Below, in pieces: positions 38,450-48,660 of a stretch of DNA of 64,000 nt. The DNA is taken from NCBI RefSeq assembly GCF_024435355.1, contig NZ_JAMJWG010000001.1, positions 62,001-126,000 on the forward strand, given 5' to 3'. The notes beneath the pieces are model-generated. The model was not told the DNA's origin, ran no database searches, and saw nothing but the letters and a program-made list of their open reading frames with translations. Source of the DNA: Streptomyces odontomachi. GTDB lineage: Bacteria; Actinomycetota; Actinomycetes; Streptomycetales; Streptomycetaceae. How positions within the stretch are numbered: the first letter of the stretch is position 1; every line of letters starts with the position of its first letter. A program made the translations under genes and the position numbers.

Positions 38450-38604
38450 GCCTGCCGGGTCCGGTCCGCACGCGCCCACCGGCCGGCCCCGGTGACGGGG
38501 CATGCGGCACCCGCCGGTCCACACCGTCGTCACCGGCTCAGGCCGTCACGTCCGGCGGGCGCGAGGCGATCACCGTCCGTCCCGGAACAGCACATGGGAG
38601 GAAC

Positions 38605-39903
38605 ATGAACGACTGGCAGAGCTGGGCGGCGGTCGTCGTCTTCGTCGTCACCTACGGTCTGATCATCAGCGAGAAGATCCACCGCGTGGCGGCGGCGCTC
38701 GGCGGCGCCGCGCTGATGCTGGCGATCCGTGCGACGGACGACAAGTCGGCCTTCTTCTCCGAACACAGCGGCATCGACTGGAACGTCATCTTCCTGCTGA
38801 TGGGGATGATGATGATCGTCGGGGTGCTCAAGAGGACCGGCCTGTTCGAGTACCTGGCGATCTGGGCCGTGAAACGGGCGCGGGCCAGGCCCTACCGGGT
38901 GATGGTCATGCTCGTCGTCATCACCGCCCTGGCTTCGGCGCTGCTGGACAACGTCACCACCGTCCTGCTCATCGCCCCGGTGACCCTGCTGGTGTGCGAG
39001 CGCCTCGCGCTGCCCGCGGCGCCGTTCCTGATCGCGGAGGTGATGGCCTCCAACATCGGTGGTCTCTCGACCCTGGTCGGTGACCCGCCCAACATCATCA
39101 TCGCCAGCCGGGCCGGCCTGACCTTCAACGACTTCCTGGTGCACCTCGCTCCGCTGTCCGCGGCCCTGATCGTGGTGCTGATCGTCCTGTGCCGCTTCCT
39201 GTTCCGCAGATCCTTCGGCTATGACGAGACCCGGGCCGAGGAGGTCATGGCGCTTCAGGAGCGCGAGGCGATCAGGGATCCCCGGCTCCTCCTCCAGGGT
39301 CTGGCGGTGCTTGCCCTGGTGGTCGTCGGCTTCGTGCTCCACCCGGTCCTGCACTACGAGCCCAGTGTCGTCGCCCTGCTCGGCGCGGGACTGCTCATCG
39401 CGGTCTCCACCGCGCAGACCAGCGAGGTCCTCACCGAGGTCGAGTGGCCCACCCTGGCCTTCTTCGCCGGGCTTTTCATCATGATCGGCGGTCTGATCGA
39501 GACCGGTGTCATCGGTGAGGTCTCGCGGGTCCTCGCCGACGCCATCGGCGATCAGGAACTCGGCGGCTCCATGCTGCTGCTGGGGGCGTCGGCGGTGCTC
39601 TCCGGGATCGTGGACAACATCCCCTACGTCGCCACCATGGCCCCGATCACCAGCGACCTGGTGCAGAACATGGGCGGCGGAGCCGATCACGCCATGTGGT
39701 GGGCGCTGGCCATCGGGGCGGACCTCGGCGGCAACGCCACCGCCATCGGGGCCAGCGCCAACGTGGTCGTCCTCGGTATCGCCGAACGCAACCGGCAGCC
39801 CATCTCCTTCTGGCACTTCACCAAGTACGGTCTGGTGGTCACCGCCGTCACCGTGGCGATCTCGGCCGGTTACATGTGGCTGCGCTACTTCGCCCTCGCA
39901 TGA
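38605..39903 (+). CDS. ArsB/NhaD-type (SLC13-like) membrane transporter
   Basis: 432 residues from ATG 38605 with GGGAGG four bases upstream. Two homologous halves of the ion transporter superfamily are visible: SALLDNVTTVLLIAPVTLL followed by ASNIGGLSTLVGDPPNIIIA in the first half and LSGIVDNIPYVATMAPITSD followed by IGADLGGNATAIGASANVVV in the second. DN and GDPPN/GGNATAIG are the inverted hairpin motifs that bind the ion. The family exports arsenite or exchanges Na+/H+; without other ars genes, Na+/H+ exchange or an organic anion seems more likely. A CBS-domain protein is encoded 128 bp downstream, a pairing common in actinobacteria, possibly regulatory. Confidence 0.9.
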   Translation: MNDWQSWAAVVVFVVTYGLIISEKIHRVAAALGGAALMLAIRATDDKSAFFSEHSGIDWNVIFLLMGMMMIVGVLKRTGLFEYLAIWAVKRARARPYRVMVMLVVITALASALLDNVTTVLLIAPVTLLVCERLALPAAPFLIAEVMASNIGGLSTLVGDPPNIIIASRAGLTFNDFLVHLAPLSAALIVVLIVLCRFLFRRSFGYDETRAEEVMALQEREAIRDPRLLLQGLAVLALVVVGFVLHPVLHYEPSVVALLGAGLLIAVSTAQTSEVLTEVEWPTLAFFAGLFIMIGGLIETGVIGEVSRVLADAIGDQELGGSMLLLGASAVLSGIVDNIPYVATMAPITSDLVQNMGGGADHAMWWALAIGADLGGNATAIGASANVVVLGIAERNRQPISFWHFTKYGLVVTAVTVAISAGYMWLRYFALA

Positions 39904-40031
39904 CGGGCAGCCCCGGTGGCAGCCTGCGGCGGGACGCGTGGCGTATGTTCCGCGTCAACGATCTCGCCCTCACCCCTTTCGGTACACGAAACTGGTATCA
40001 GGTTCGTCTTTCATCTGATGAGGAGCCCGCC

Positions 40032-40532
40032 GTGCGTGCTCGTGACCTGGCGGTCGGATACAAGATGGTGAGCGTCGACAGCGACGTCATGGATGCGGCC
40101 CGGCTGATGGCCGACCGTAATCTGCCGGGCCTGCTGGTGGTCGACGAGCGCGGTGGGCCCCAGGCGGTGCTGCCCGCGTCCCAGGTGGTCAAGGCACTGG
40201 TGCCCGGCTACGTGATCGAGGATCCGACGCTTGCGGCCGTCGTGGACGAGAAGCACGCCGACCGGTTGTGCCGGGCTCTGGCAGGCCGCCGCGTCGGGGA
40301 CTTCCTGCCCCGCGAAGCGACACCGCCGCCGGTCGTCGACCCGGACGACACCGCCTTGGAGGTGGCTGCCCTGATGGCGCGGGTGCACAGCCCCCTGGTG
40401 GCGGTCGCCGAGAAGAACGGGACCGGACCGGACCGGCGGAAACCGGAAAGCGGCCGCCTGCTGGGTGTGATCACGGCTTCGCATCTTCTGCAGGAGCTGC
40501 TGCGTGCCGGAGGGGCGTTGGACAAGGACTGA
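40032..40532 (+). CDS. Two-CBS-domain protein
   Basis: 166 residues from GTG 40032, preceded by GAGGAG. CBS 1: MVSVDSDVMDAARLMADRNL then PGLLVVDERGGPQAVLPASQ; CBS 2: VVDPDDTALEVAALMARVHS then PLVAVAEK and LLGVITASHLLQELL. A pair of CBS motifs forms a Bateman module that binds AMP, ATP or similar nucleotides. It has no other domain, so it probably acts by binding a partner, most simply the transporter encoded upstream. An insert GTGPDRRKPESGR in the second repeat is probably a disordered loop. Confidence 0.88.
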   Translation: MRARDLAVGYKMVSVDSDVMDAARLMADRNLPGLLVVDERGGPQAVLPASQVVKALVPGYVIEDPTLAAVVDEKHADRLCRALAGRRVGDFLPREATPPPVVDPDDTALEVAALMARVHSPLVAVAEKNGTGPDRRKPESGRLLGVITASHLLQELLRAGGALDKD

Positions 40533-41445
40533 CCGGGCCTTGGTCATCTGCGGTGGTCGTTGCCCGGGCCCGGTCCGTCCTGCCCCCGGTTCCGGAGGGC
40601 GCCGCGTCCGCAACGAAACGCCGTCTCGCCGTGCTGTACGTCCTGCCCTTCGCCAGGATGGTCGCGGTCGCCGCCGTCGATGTCGCCGTGGGCCGGTCGG
40701 GTGGGGTTCCTGCCGCTTGGTGACACTCGGGCCGGCCTTCGCCCCGCTCGTGGGCAGCTGGCGGCGCACCCTGTGCGTCGGCGGACGGCGCTGCTGCTCT
40801 GCACCGGACTCGGCCTGTACGACCATCTGCTCGGTGCTCGGCGTGGCTCAAGCCCGTGCCTCGGGGCCCGTCGGCCCCGCGATGCGTTCTTCGTGGCAAA
40901 CCGGCATACGAGTCGGGCGGGATTCTGCCGGGATCCGGCAATGCGCCCCGGCGGGCTGAACAGGAAGGATGAGTGCGGGGGACGCGAGGAGCGGTCCTGG
41001 TGAGGGATGCCGACGGGGCACCTCACCAGGACCCGGGCTTCTGCCGCGGACCCCGTTGCCGGGTGACGAGGAGCCAGGGGGTGGGTATGCGCGCTTTTCC
41101 CGTAGCAGCGGAAGACCCTCCCACCATCTTGTCCGCCGCCGTCCGCGCCATGATCCGGCCGCTGCCCGCCCACCGCGCCGCCGCTTCGGTGCCGTCGCGG
41201 CCTGCCAGGATCGCAGGCTGGGCCGGTGACGGTCCGGGGCGGGGGCCTCACGATACCGACGGCCCCGCCTGGCGCCTGCCGCCCGGGCCGGGCCGCAGGC
41301 AACCGACCGGAGCGCGCCGCAGGGCCGTCTGAAGCACTGGCCGCAGGGCCGTCTGAAGCGCTGTCCGAGCCGCACCCCCGAGCCGTCGCACGGGTCGTCT
41401 CGCCCTCTTTGTCTTTGTATCATCACATTCACGCCTCAAGGACGT
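40533..41445. other. Gene-poor 0.9-kb gap before the flotillin operon
   Basis: No gene with a ribosome binding site or recognisable family. Long open frames on both strands (for example 40544-41302 reverse) are Arg/Pro/Gly-rich, as expected from chance in high-GC DNA. At 41317-41359 a 24-bp unit (CCGCAGGGCCGTCTGAAGC plus 5) is repeated almost twice. The AT-richer stretch 41408-41431 with TATCAT at 41418 is the likely flotillin promoter. Confidence 0.55.
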
Positions 41446-43530
41446 ATGTCTATGGATGCCGTCACCGTGGGCATCGGCGCACTCGTCGCTGGTGTCCTGC
41501 TCGTCGCGATCGTCTCGTTGCTCGTCGTCTCCCGGCTGCTGCGCAAGGTGGAGCAGGGCAAGGCGCTGATCGTCTCCAAGCTGCGCAAGGTCGATGTGAG
41601 CTTCACCGGGCAGGTCGTGCTGCCGGTGCTGCACAAAGCCGAGGTGATGGACATCTCGGTGAAGACCATCGAGATCACCCGGGCCGGCCGGGAGGGGCTG
41701 ATCTGCCGGGACAACATCCGTGCGGACATCCGTATCTCGTTCTTCGTCCGGGTCAACAAGACCGCCCCGGACGTCATCAAGGTCGCTCAGGCCGTCGGGA
41801 CCGCACGCGCCAGTGACCAGGCCACGCTGCAGGAACTGTTCCACGCGAAGTTCTCCGAGGCGCTGAAGACCGTCGGCAAGCAGATGGACTTCACCGACCT
41901 GTACACCAAGCGCGAGGAACTGCGCTTCCAGATCATCGAACTCATCGGCGTCGACCTCAACGGCTACCACCTGGAGGACGCCGCCATCGACTACCTGGAG
42001 CAGACGCCGCTGACCCAGCTCGACCCGGCGAACGTCCTGGACGCCCAGGGAATCCGGAAGATCACCGAACTCACGGCCGACCAGCATGTGCGCACCAACG
42101 AAGTGCAGCGCACCGAGGAGAAGGAGATCACCCGGCAGAACGTCGATGCCCGCGAGGCCATCCTGGAGCTGGAGCGCCGCCAGGCCGACGCGGAGATCAA
42201 GCAGAAGCGGGAGATCGACACCGTGCGGGCCAGGGAGGAGGCCGAGACGGCGCGGGTGGTGGAGGAGGAGCGGCTGCGGGCCCAGGGCGCGTTCCTGAAG
42301 ACCGAGGAGCAGCTCGGTGTGCAGCGGGAGAACCAGGAACGCGAGGTCGCCGTCGCGCAGAAGAACCGCGAGCGCGTCATCGCCGTCGAGAACGAGCGCA
42401 TCGAGAAGGACCGGCTGCTGGAGGTCATCGCGCGGGACCGCGAGACCGAACTGACGCGCATCGCCGCCAACAGAGAGGTCGAGGCGGAGAAGCGGGAGAT
42501 CGCGGAGGTCATCCGCGAGCGGGTCGCCGTCGACCGCACGGTCGCCGAGCAGGAGGAGTCCATCAAGAAACTGCGCGCCGTCGAGGAGGCCGAGCGGCAG
42601 CGGCAGGCTGTGATCATCGCCGCCGAGGCCGAGGCGCAGGAGAAACTCGTCAAGGACATCAAGGCCGCCGAGGCCGCCGAGCAGGCAGCCACCCACCGGG
42701 CGGCCGAGGAACTCACCCTGGCCGAGGCACGGCTCAAGGCGTCCGACCTTCACGCCCGGGCGAAGCTGCGCCTTGCCGAGGGTGCGCAGGCCGAGGCCGC
42801 CGCCGAAGGACTCGCGGCCGTCCAGGTCCGCGACAAGGAGGCCGAGGTCATCGAGAAGGCCGGGCGTGCCGAGGCCGAGGCCACGGGGGCACGGATGCGC
42901 GCGGAGGCGGAAGGCACCGAGGCCCGACTGCGGGCCGAAGCGGAGGGCGCGCGGGCCAAGGCGCTCGCCGAAGCGGAGGCCGTCGGCAGCCGGCTGAAGG
43001 CCGAGTCGGCGGGCCTGACCGAGAAGGCCGCCGCGATGGCGGCCCTGGACGACGCCTCGCGCGGACACGAGGAGTACCGGCTGCGCCTGGAGGCCGAGAA
43101 GGACATCCGGCTCGCCGGCCTCGATGTGCAGAGGCAGGTCGCCGAGGCGCAGGCCACCGTGCTCGCGACCGGTCTGGAGAACGCCGACATCAACATCGTC
43201 GGCGGGGAGTCCGTCTTCTTCGACCGGCTGGTGTCCTCGATCGCGCTCGGCAGCGGCGTGGACGGCTTCATCGAGCACTCGAAGACCGCGCAGGTGCTCG
43301 CGAAGCCCTGGCTGGACGGTACGCGGAACATCGCCGACGACCTGGGCCGTGTCCTGGGCTCGATGTCCACAGCCGATGTGCAGAACCTGACCGTCTCCGC
43401 GCTGCTGATGCGCCTGATGCAGCACGACCCGGCCGACGCCGGCCGGCTACAGCAACTGCTGGACAAGGCGGGCGAGCTGGGTCTGGCCGACACCCCGCTC
43501 GCCGCGGTGAACGGCAGCGCCACGGTCTGA
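41446..43530 (+). CDS. Flotillin-like SPFH membrane scaffold protein
   Basis: 694 residues. One N-terminal membrane helix (about 6-30), an SPFH domain (about 35-200: GQVVLPVLHKAEVMDISVKT; DNIRADIRISFFVRVNKTA), then a very long Ala/Glu/Arg coiled coil (about 205-590) with repeated AEAEG-type units, and the flotillin C-terminal part with TGLENADINIVGGESVFFDR. Flotillins oligomerise on the inner membrane face into cage-like microdomains and gather membrane proteins. ATG 41446 follows AAGGAC; ATG 41452 is an alternative. It is first in an operon with a giant AAA ATPase, from which it is separated by a strong hairpin. The pairing suggests that the flotillin recruits the ATPase to stressed membrane. 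Confidence 0.92.
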   Translation: MSMDAVTVGIGALVAGVLLVAIVSLLVVSRLLRKVEQGKALIVSKLRKVDVSFTGQVVLPVLHKAEVMDISVKTIEITRAGREGLICRDNIRADIRISFFVRVNKTAPDVIKVAQAVGTARASDQATLQELFHAKFSEALKTVGKQMDFTDLYTKREELRFQIIELIGVDLNGYHLEDAAIDYLEQTPLTQLDPANVLDAQGIRKITELTADQHVRTNEVQRTEEKEITRQNVDAREAILELERRQADAEIKQKREIDTVRAREEAETARVVEEERLRAQGAFLKTEEQLGVQRENQEREVAVAQKNRERVIAVENERIEKDRLLEVIARDRETELTRIAANREVEAEKREIAEVIRERVAVDRTVAEQEESIKKLRAVEEAERQRQAVIIAAEAEAQEKLVKDIKAAEAAEQAATHRAAEELTLAEARLKASDLHARAKLRLAEGAQAEAAAEGLAAVQVRDKEAEVIEKAGRAEAEATGARMRAEAEGTEARLRAEAEGARAKALAEAEAVGSRLKAESAGLTEKAAAMAALDDASRGHEEYRLRLEAEKDIRLAGLDVQRQVAEAQATVLATGLENADINIVGGESVFFDRLVSSIALGSGVDGFIEHSKTAQVLAKPWLDGTRNIADDLGRVLGSMSTADVQNLTVSALLMRLMQHDPADAGRLQQLLDKAGELGLADTPLAAVNGSATV

Positions 43531-43537
43531 CCGGCCG

Positions 43538-43586
43538 GCGTGATCCGGCTGCTGCCGCGCAGGGGACGGCAGCAGCCGGATCACGC
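43538..43586 (+). terminator. Very strong hairpin between flotillin and AAA genes
   Basis: A perfect 20-bp stem (43538-43557 pairing with 43567-43586) with a 9-base loop fills most of the 81-bp gap, beginning 7 bp after the flotillin stop and ending 25 bp before the ATPase ATG. It may act as a partial terminator or mRNA stabiliser that sets the ratio of the two products. Confidence 0.75.
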
Positions 43587-43611
43587 ACCCTGACGTGTGG
43601 AAGAGGGAACC

Positions 43612-46600
43612 ATGACAACCGGCCCGGACACCGGTGTGCACCACGGGCTCGACGTGGGCACCTACGAGGTACTGCGCGACCGGCTCGCCGCGCAGGCCGC
43701 CGAACTCACCCGGCGCACCGAGGCGCTGAACACCCGGCGCGGGGCGGAGTTCGGCACACCGCGGCTCGAACTCACCGCCGCCGGACAGCTGTGCACCGAG
43801 TCGGCCTGCGTGCCCCGCGCCGTCGTCGCTGTCGGCGAGGGGCTGCTGCTCGGATACAACGCGGAGTCCGGCGACGCGCCGGAGGCGACCGCCGGTGACG
43901 TCTTCGCCCTTTACGACCGCTCGCTGAACCGGCTGCCCGAGGATGCCGCACCCGGTCTGCTGGACGACCCGGACTTCGTGCGGGAACTCACCGCGCTGTA
44001 CCGCTACTACCGCCAGACGCGCCTGCTCGGGCTGCGGAGGGCCGGCGACAGGCTGCTGGCCCTCTTCCAGACGGGGGAGAGAGCCGATGACATCCGGGTC
44101 CTGCGATGGGCGCTCCGGGCGGACGGCGCGGCTTCGTTCCTGGACGCCCGCGGTGAACGGGACGACGTCCTCCCGCCGGCGCACGACATCAAGTGGACGG
44201 TGACGACCAGGGAAGACCACATCCCCGGCCGGCACCCGCACGTCTGCGTCCAGGACGAGGTCTTCGTCGACACCCTCGAAGGCACTCTCACCGTCAAGGC
44301 CGAGAACGACACGGGAACGGGCCAAGGTGTCTACGCCGAGCCGGTCGACGATCCCCTCCAGTCCCTCGCCGACGCCGACATCGCCCACGCACGCGCCGGC
44401 GCCACCCTGATCCTGCTGCGCGTCCGCCCGTACCACGAGGACACCGACCGATACCTGGTGTTCCACACACTCACCCGCACCGTCGTGCGCCTCGACGGCA
44501 TCGGGCAGTCCTGCCGCCTGCTGCCCGAGGGACAGGGGATCGTCTTCCCCGGCGGTTACTGCCTCGCCGACGGCACCCACAAGGTCTTCGAACTGGACAG
44601 CCGCGGCCTGGAGTTCGAATGCACGGTGCGTTCCCCCCATGGCGAGGACGTGCTCTTCGCCTACCGTGCCCGCGCTCAGGGCCGCAGCCTGCTGCTGTCC
44701 TACAACACGATCCGCAAGGAGATGGCCGCCCCGCTGTCCTGCCACGGCTGGGCGCTGTCCGGCGACGGGACACTGACCGTGCTGCGCACGGTGGGCGACG
44801 AGGCCGCCCGCGTGCACCCGGCGCAGATCTGGCGTTCCCCCTACGTGTCCGAGACCCACGCCGCGGCGACGCCCACCGGCACGGGGGCGCTCGCGCGCGT
44901 CGGCAACGCCGACCTCGTCCGCGGCATCTCCGACTGCCTGTCCGTCGCGGGCACGGTGGCCGGGATGGCGCCCTCGACGCAGCTGTACGAGGGGCTCGTC
45001 GCCGACTGCGTCCGCGTCGCCGACTCCTACCACTGGCTCGGCGACGCCGATCTCGGCGACCTGCGCACCCCTCTGGACGGTGTGCGGGACACGGCCGAGC
45101 AGGTGACGGCCGAGTTCGCGGCCGTGCAGTCCCTCACCCGGCAGGCGGCCGAAGCACTCGAAGAGGCCACGGCGGGCCGGGCTGCGCTCACCCGGCGGCT
45201 GCGCGGCGAGGTTCCGCACTCCGCCATCGCCTGGATCACCGGGCTCACGGACCTGCGTCGCACCCTCGGGCACCTGCTGACGCTGAAAGAGATGCGGTAT
45301 GCGGACACCGCACGGATCGACGAGGCAGCCGCGGAGACCGAGGCGGACCTGGCCTCCTTCGGGCAGCGCGCGGTCGCCTTCCTCGCCCGCGAGGACGCCT
45401 TCGCCGACCATCACGCGGACATCGAACAGCTCACCGCCCGGGCCGCCGAGATCGCCACCACGGCCGAGGCGGCGCCCCTTCTCGCCCGGCTCGACGCGCT
45501 CTCCGAGAGCCTGGAAACCGTCACGGAGATCGTCACGGGGCTCGACACGCAGGACGCCACTGTCCGCACCGGCATCCTGGAACGGATCTCCCAGACCGTC
45601 GGTGCCCTGGCCCGTGCCAGGGCCACCCTGGGCGCCCGCCGCCGTGCTCTCCTGGAGCAGGAGGGCCGGGCCGCCTTCGCGGCGGAGTTCTCGCTGTTCG
45701 GCCAGGCCGTCAGCAACGCCCTCGCCACCGCCGACACCCCGCAGCGCTGCGACGACCGGCTCGCGCAGCTGCTCGTGCAACTGGAGAACCTGGAGTCGCG
45801 CTTCGCCGAGTTCGACGACTTCGGCACCGAGCTCGCGGACAAGCGCACCGAGGTCCACGAGGCGTTCTCCGCCCGCAGGCAGACCCTCGCCGACGCCCGT
45901 GCCCGCCGCGTCGAACGGCTCGCGGACGCGGCGGACCGCGTGCTCCGGACGGTCTCCGGCCGTGCGGCCTCGCTCACCGACACCGAAGCGGTCACCACCT
46001 ACTTCACCTCCGACCCCCTGGTCGCCAAGGTCCGCCGCACCGCGGACGAACTGCGCGATCTCGGAGACCGGGGCCGCGCCGAGGAGCTGACGGGCCGCCT
46101 CGAGGCCGCCCGCCGGGAAGCCGCACGCGCGCTGCGCGACCGCACCGACATGTATGCCGACGGCGGTAGGACCCTGCTCCTTGGCCGACACCGCTTCGCC
46201 GTCAACGCCGAGCCGCTGGACGTGGCCCTGGTCCCGGACGGCGAGGGCCTGGCCTTCGCGGTGACCGGCACCGACTACCGCGCCCCGATGACCGCACCGG
46301 ACGCCGCCGCCTTCCACCGCTACCGGGACCGCCCGCTGCCCTCCGAGTCACCCGGCGTGTACCGGGCGGAGCATCTCGCCGCCTGCCTGCTCGACGAGCA
46401 CGGGTCCGCCGCGCTGGCCGCAGCCGACCTTCCCGACCTGGTGCGCCGGACCGCCCAGGCACGGTACGACGAGGGCTACGAGCGGGGGGTCCACGACCAC
46501 GACGCCACCGCGATCCTCACCGCGCTGCTCCGGCTGCACGAGGCCGCGGGCCCGCTGCGCCACGAGCCCGCGGCCCGCGCCACCGGCCAGCTGTTCTGGG

Positions 46601-48660
46601 CGCACGGGACCACCGCCGAGACCCGGCAGACGTGGCGGCGGCGCGCGGTGTCCCTCGCCCGCGCACGGGACACCTTCGGACCGACCGCGGAGATCGACGA
46701 GCTACGGGCCCAGCTGGCGGAGGCGATCACCGCGTGGGCGGGGGTGCCTGACGCACCGGCGGACGGCGGCGCTGCCGCAGCTGCGCCACGGACGGGTACG
46801 GGCGCGGCCCACCCCGTGCACGGCGCGACGGGTGGCGGACCAGCCGGGCACGCCGCGGCCGCCGCGTACCTCTTCGAGGAACTGACCAGTGGTCCCGACG
46901 GTTTCGTCCTCAGCGCAGCTGCCAGGACACTGCTCGACGCCTTCCGTGATGCGGTGGGCACGCCGGCGTACGACGACGACCTCGCCGCCCTCGACGAGCT
47001 GCCCGCACGCAAACAGCTCGTGGCGGCATGGCTGTCCTCGTACTGTGCCTTCCTCGGCCGGCACATCGCTCCCCAGGACCTGGCCGAGGCGGTGGCCGCA
47101 GAACTCTGCCCTGATCTGCCGCGCCATGTGTCGGACGCCGACCTGACGGAGACCGTCGACGGACTGCTCGGCACCCACCCCCGCATCGTCCAGGGGGAAC
47201 TCACCCTCCGCATCGACGAGTTCCTGGCCCGCACCGAAGCCTTCCGGGCCCACGACGTGCCCGACCACCGCGCCTGGCAGCACCGCCGTACCGTCCTGGT
47301 GGCGGCCGAGCGCGACCGGCTCCACCTGGACACCCACCGGCCACGGGTCATGTCCGCCTTCGTGCGGACCAGGCTGATCGACGAGGTGTATCTCCCGCTG
47401 ATCGGCGACAGCCTCGCCAAGCAGCTCGGCACCACGGGCGACGCGGGGCGCCCCGGCACCGGCGGCCTGCTGCTGCTCATCTCGCCACCCGGCTACGGCA
47501 AGACCACGCTCATGGAGTACGTCGCCGACCGTCTGGGCCTGCTGCTGGTGAAGGTCAGCGGTCCCGCCCTCGGCCACGCGGCGACCTCGCTCGATCCCGC
47601 CGACGCCCCGAACGCCACCGCCCGCCACGAGATCGAGAAGATCAACTTCGCGCTCGCGGCGGGCTCCAACACCCTGCTGTACCTGGACGACATCCAGCAC
47701 ACCTCCGCCGAACTGCTCCAGAAGTTCATCCCGCTGTGCGACGCCACGCGGCGCGTCGAGGGAGTCCTGAACGGCGAGCCGCACACCTTCGACCTGCACG
47801 GCAAGCGCTTCGCGGTCTGCATGGCGGGCAACCCCCACACCGAGTCCGGCAGCCGCTTCCACGTCCCCGACATGCTCGCCAACCGCGCCGACATCTGGAA
47901 CCTCGGCTCCGTCCTGGCCGGCAAGGACAGCACGTTCGCACGGAGCTTCGTCGAATGCGCGCTGTCCGCGAACCCGGTCCTCGCGCCGCTCGCCGAACGG
48001 GACCGCGCGGACCTGGACCTGCTGATCCGCCTCGCCGAGGACGACCCCACGGCCCACGCCGACCGGCTCTCCCACCCCTACGCCCGCGCCGAACTGGAAC
48101 GCACTCTCGCGGTCCTGCGCCATGTGCTCACCGCGCGCGCCACGGTCCTCGCCGTCAACGCCGCCTACCTCGCCTCCGCCGCGCAGAGCGACACCACACG
48201 CACCGAACCGCCCTTCCTGCTCCAGGGCTCCTACCGCAACCTGAACAAGATCACCCAGCGCATCCAGCCGGTCATGAACGACGCCGAACTGGCAGCCGTG
48301 GTCGACGACCACTACACGGCCGAGGCACAGACCCTGACCACCGCCGCCGAGGCCAACCTCCTCAAACTGGCCGAACTGCGCGGCACACCGACCGACCGGC
48401 AAGAAGCCCGCTGGACCCAGGTGAAAGCCGCCTACGTGCGCTCGCAGACGGGCGGCGAGCCAGCAGAGGACGAACAACTCACCCCCGCCCGGGCCGCCGA
48501 CCCCGCCCACCCACGGAAGACGTCCCTCGTGGCCGCCCTCGGCCTGCTCGCCGACCGGGTCGCCGCCGTCGAATCGGCGATCACACGCGCCACCGACCCG
48601 CGCACCCTGCTGACCGTGCCGCGAGCCCGAACATGTCCCGAACCAGAGGAGCAGAAGTGA
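43612..48660 (+). CDS. Giant MoxR-like AAA ATPase of the DUF3686 / DNA repair ATPase group
   Basis: 1682 residues from ATG 43612 (GAGGGA upstream). The first 430 residues are beta-rich DUF3686-like sequence; about 480-860 are helical coiled coils; 950-1200 are mixed. The AAA module near the C-terminus has Walker A LISPPGYGKTTLMEYVADRL (about 1290), Walker B NTLLYLDDIQH (about 1355) with sensor-like CMAGNPHTESGSRFHVPDML, close to MoxR ATPases. Databases often call such proteins DNA repair ATPase, but the evidence for DNA repair is thin. MoxR-type ATPases remodel protein complexes. The operon with a flotillin and a small membrane protein, and the TerD/TerB genes beside it, suggest action at the cell membrane under stress. 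Confidence 0.9.
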   Translation: MTTGPDTGVHHGLDVGTYEVLRDRLAAQAAELTRRTEALNTRRGAEFGTPRLELTAAGQLCTESACVPRAVVAVGEGLLLGYNAESGDAPEATAGDVFALYDRSLNRLPEDAAPGLLDDPDFVRELTALYRYYRQTRLLGLRRAGDRLLALFQTGERADDIRVLRWALRADGAASFLDARGERDDVLPPAHDIKWTVTTREDHIPGRHPHVCVQDEVFVDTLEGTLTVKAENDTGTGQGVYAEPVDDPLQSLADADIAHARAGATLILLRVRPYHEDTDRYLVFHTLTRTVVRLDGIGQSCRLLPEGQGIVFPGGYCLADGTHKVFELDSRGLEFECTVRSPHGEDVLFAYRARAQGRSLLLSYNTIRKEMAAPLSCHGWALSGDGTLTVLRTVGDEAARVHPAQIWRSPYVSETHAAATPTGTGALARVGNADLVRGISDCLSVAGTVAGMAPSTQLYEGLVADCVRVADSYHWLGDADLGDLRTPLDGVRDTAEQVTAEFAAVQSLTRQAAEALEEATAGRAALTRRLRGEVPHSAIAWITGLTDLRRTLGHLLTLKEMRYADTARIDEAAAETEADLASFGQRAVAFLAREDAFADHHADIEQLTARAAEIATTAEAAPLLARLDALSESLETVTEIVTGLDTQDATVRTGILERISQTVGALARARATLGARRRALLEQEGRAAFAAEFSLFGQAVSNALATADTPQRCDDRLAQLLVQLENLESRFAEFDDFGTELADKRTEVHEAFSARRQTLADARARRVERLADAADRVLRTVSGRAASLTDTEAVTTYFTSDPLVAKVRRTADELRDLGDRGRAEELTGRLEAARREAARALRDRTDMYADGGRTLLLGRHRFAVNAEPLDVALVPDGEGLAFAVTGTDYRAPMTAPDAAAFHRYRDRPLPSESPGVYRAEHLAACLLDEHGSAALAAADLPDLVRRTAQARYDEGYERGVHDHDATAILTALLRLHEAAGPLRHEPAARATGQLFWAHGTTAETRQTWRRRAVSLARARDTFGPTAEIDELRAQLAEAITAWAGVPDAPADGGAAAAAPRTGTGAAHPVHGATGGGPAGHAAAAAYLFEELTSGPDGFVLSAAARTLLDAFRDAVGTPAYDDDLAALDELPARKQLVAAWLSSYCAFLGRHIAPQDLAEAVAAELCPDLPRHVSDADLTETVDGLLGTHPRIVQGELTLRIDEFLARTEAFRAHDVPDHRAWQHRRTVLVAAERDRLHLDTHRPRVMSAFVRTRLIDEVYLPLIGDSLAKQLGTTGDAGRPGTGGLLLLISPPGYGKTTLMEYVADRLGLLLVKVSGPALGHAATSLDPADAPNATARHEIEKINFALAAGSNTLLYLDDIQHTSAELLQKFIPLCDATRRVEGVLNGEPHTFDLHGKRFAVCMAGNPHTESGSRFHVPDMLANRADIWNLGSVLAGKDSTFARSFVECALSANPVLAPLAERDRADLDLLIRLAEDDPTAHADRLSHPYARAELERTLAVLRHVLTARATVLAVNAAYLASAAQSDTTRTEPPFLLQGSYRNLNKITQRIQPVMNDAELAAVVDDHYTAEAQTLTTAAEANLLKLAELRGTPTDRQEARWTQVKAAYVRSQTGGEPAEDEQLTPARAADPAHPRKTSLVAALGLLADRVAAVESAITRATDPRTLLTVPRARTCPEPEEQK

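Noticed and set aside
40544..41302. 252-codon reverse ORF in the gap before the flotillin gene
   Set aside because: Arg/Pro/Gly/Ser-rich composition, no start with ribosome binding site and no similarity recognised.
43447..46317. 956-codon reverse frame opposite the AAA gene
   Set aside because: Gly/Val/Arg/Gln-rich antisense shadow; the plus-strand reading has the ribosome binding site and motifs.
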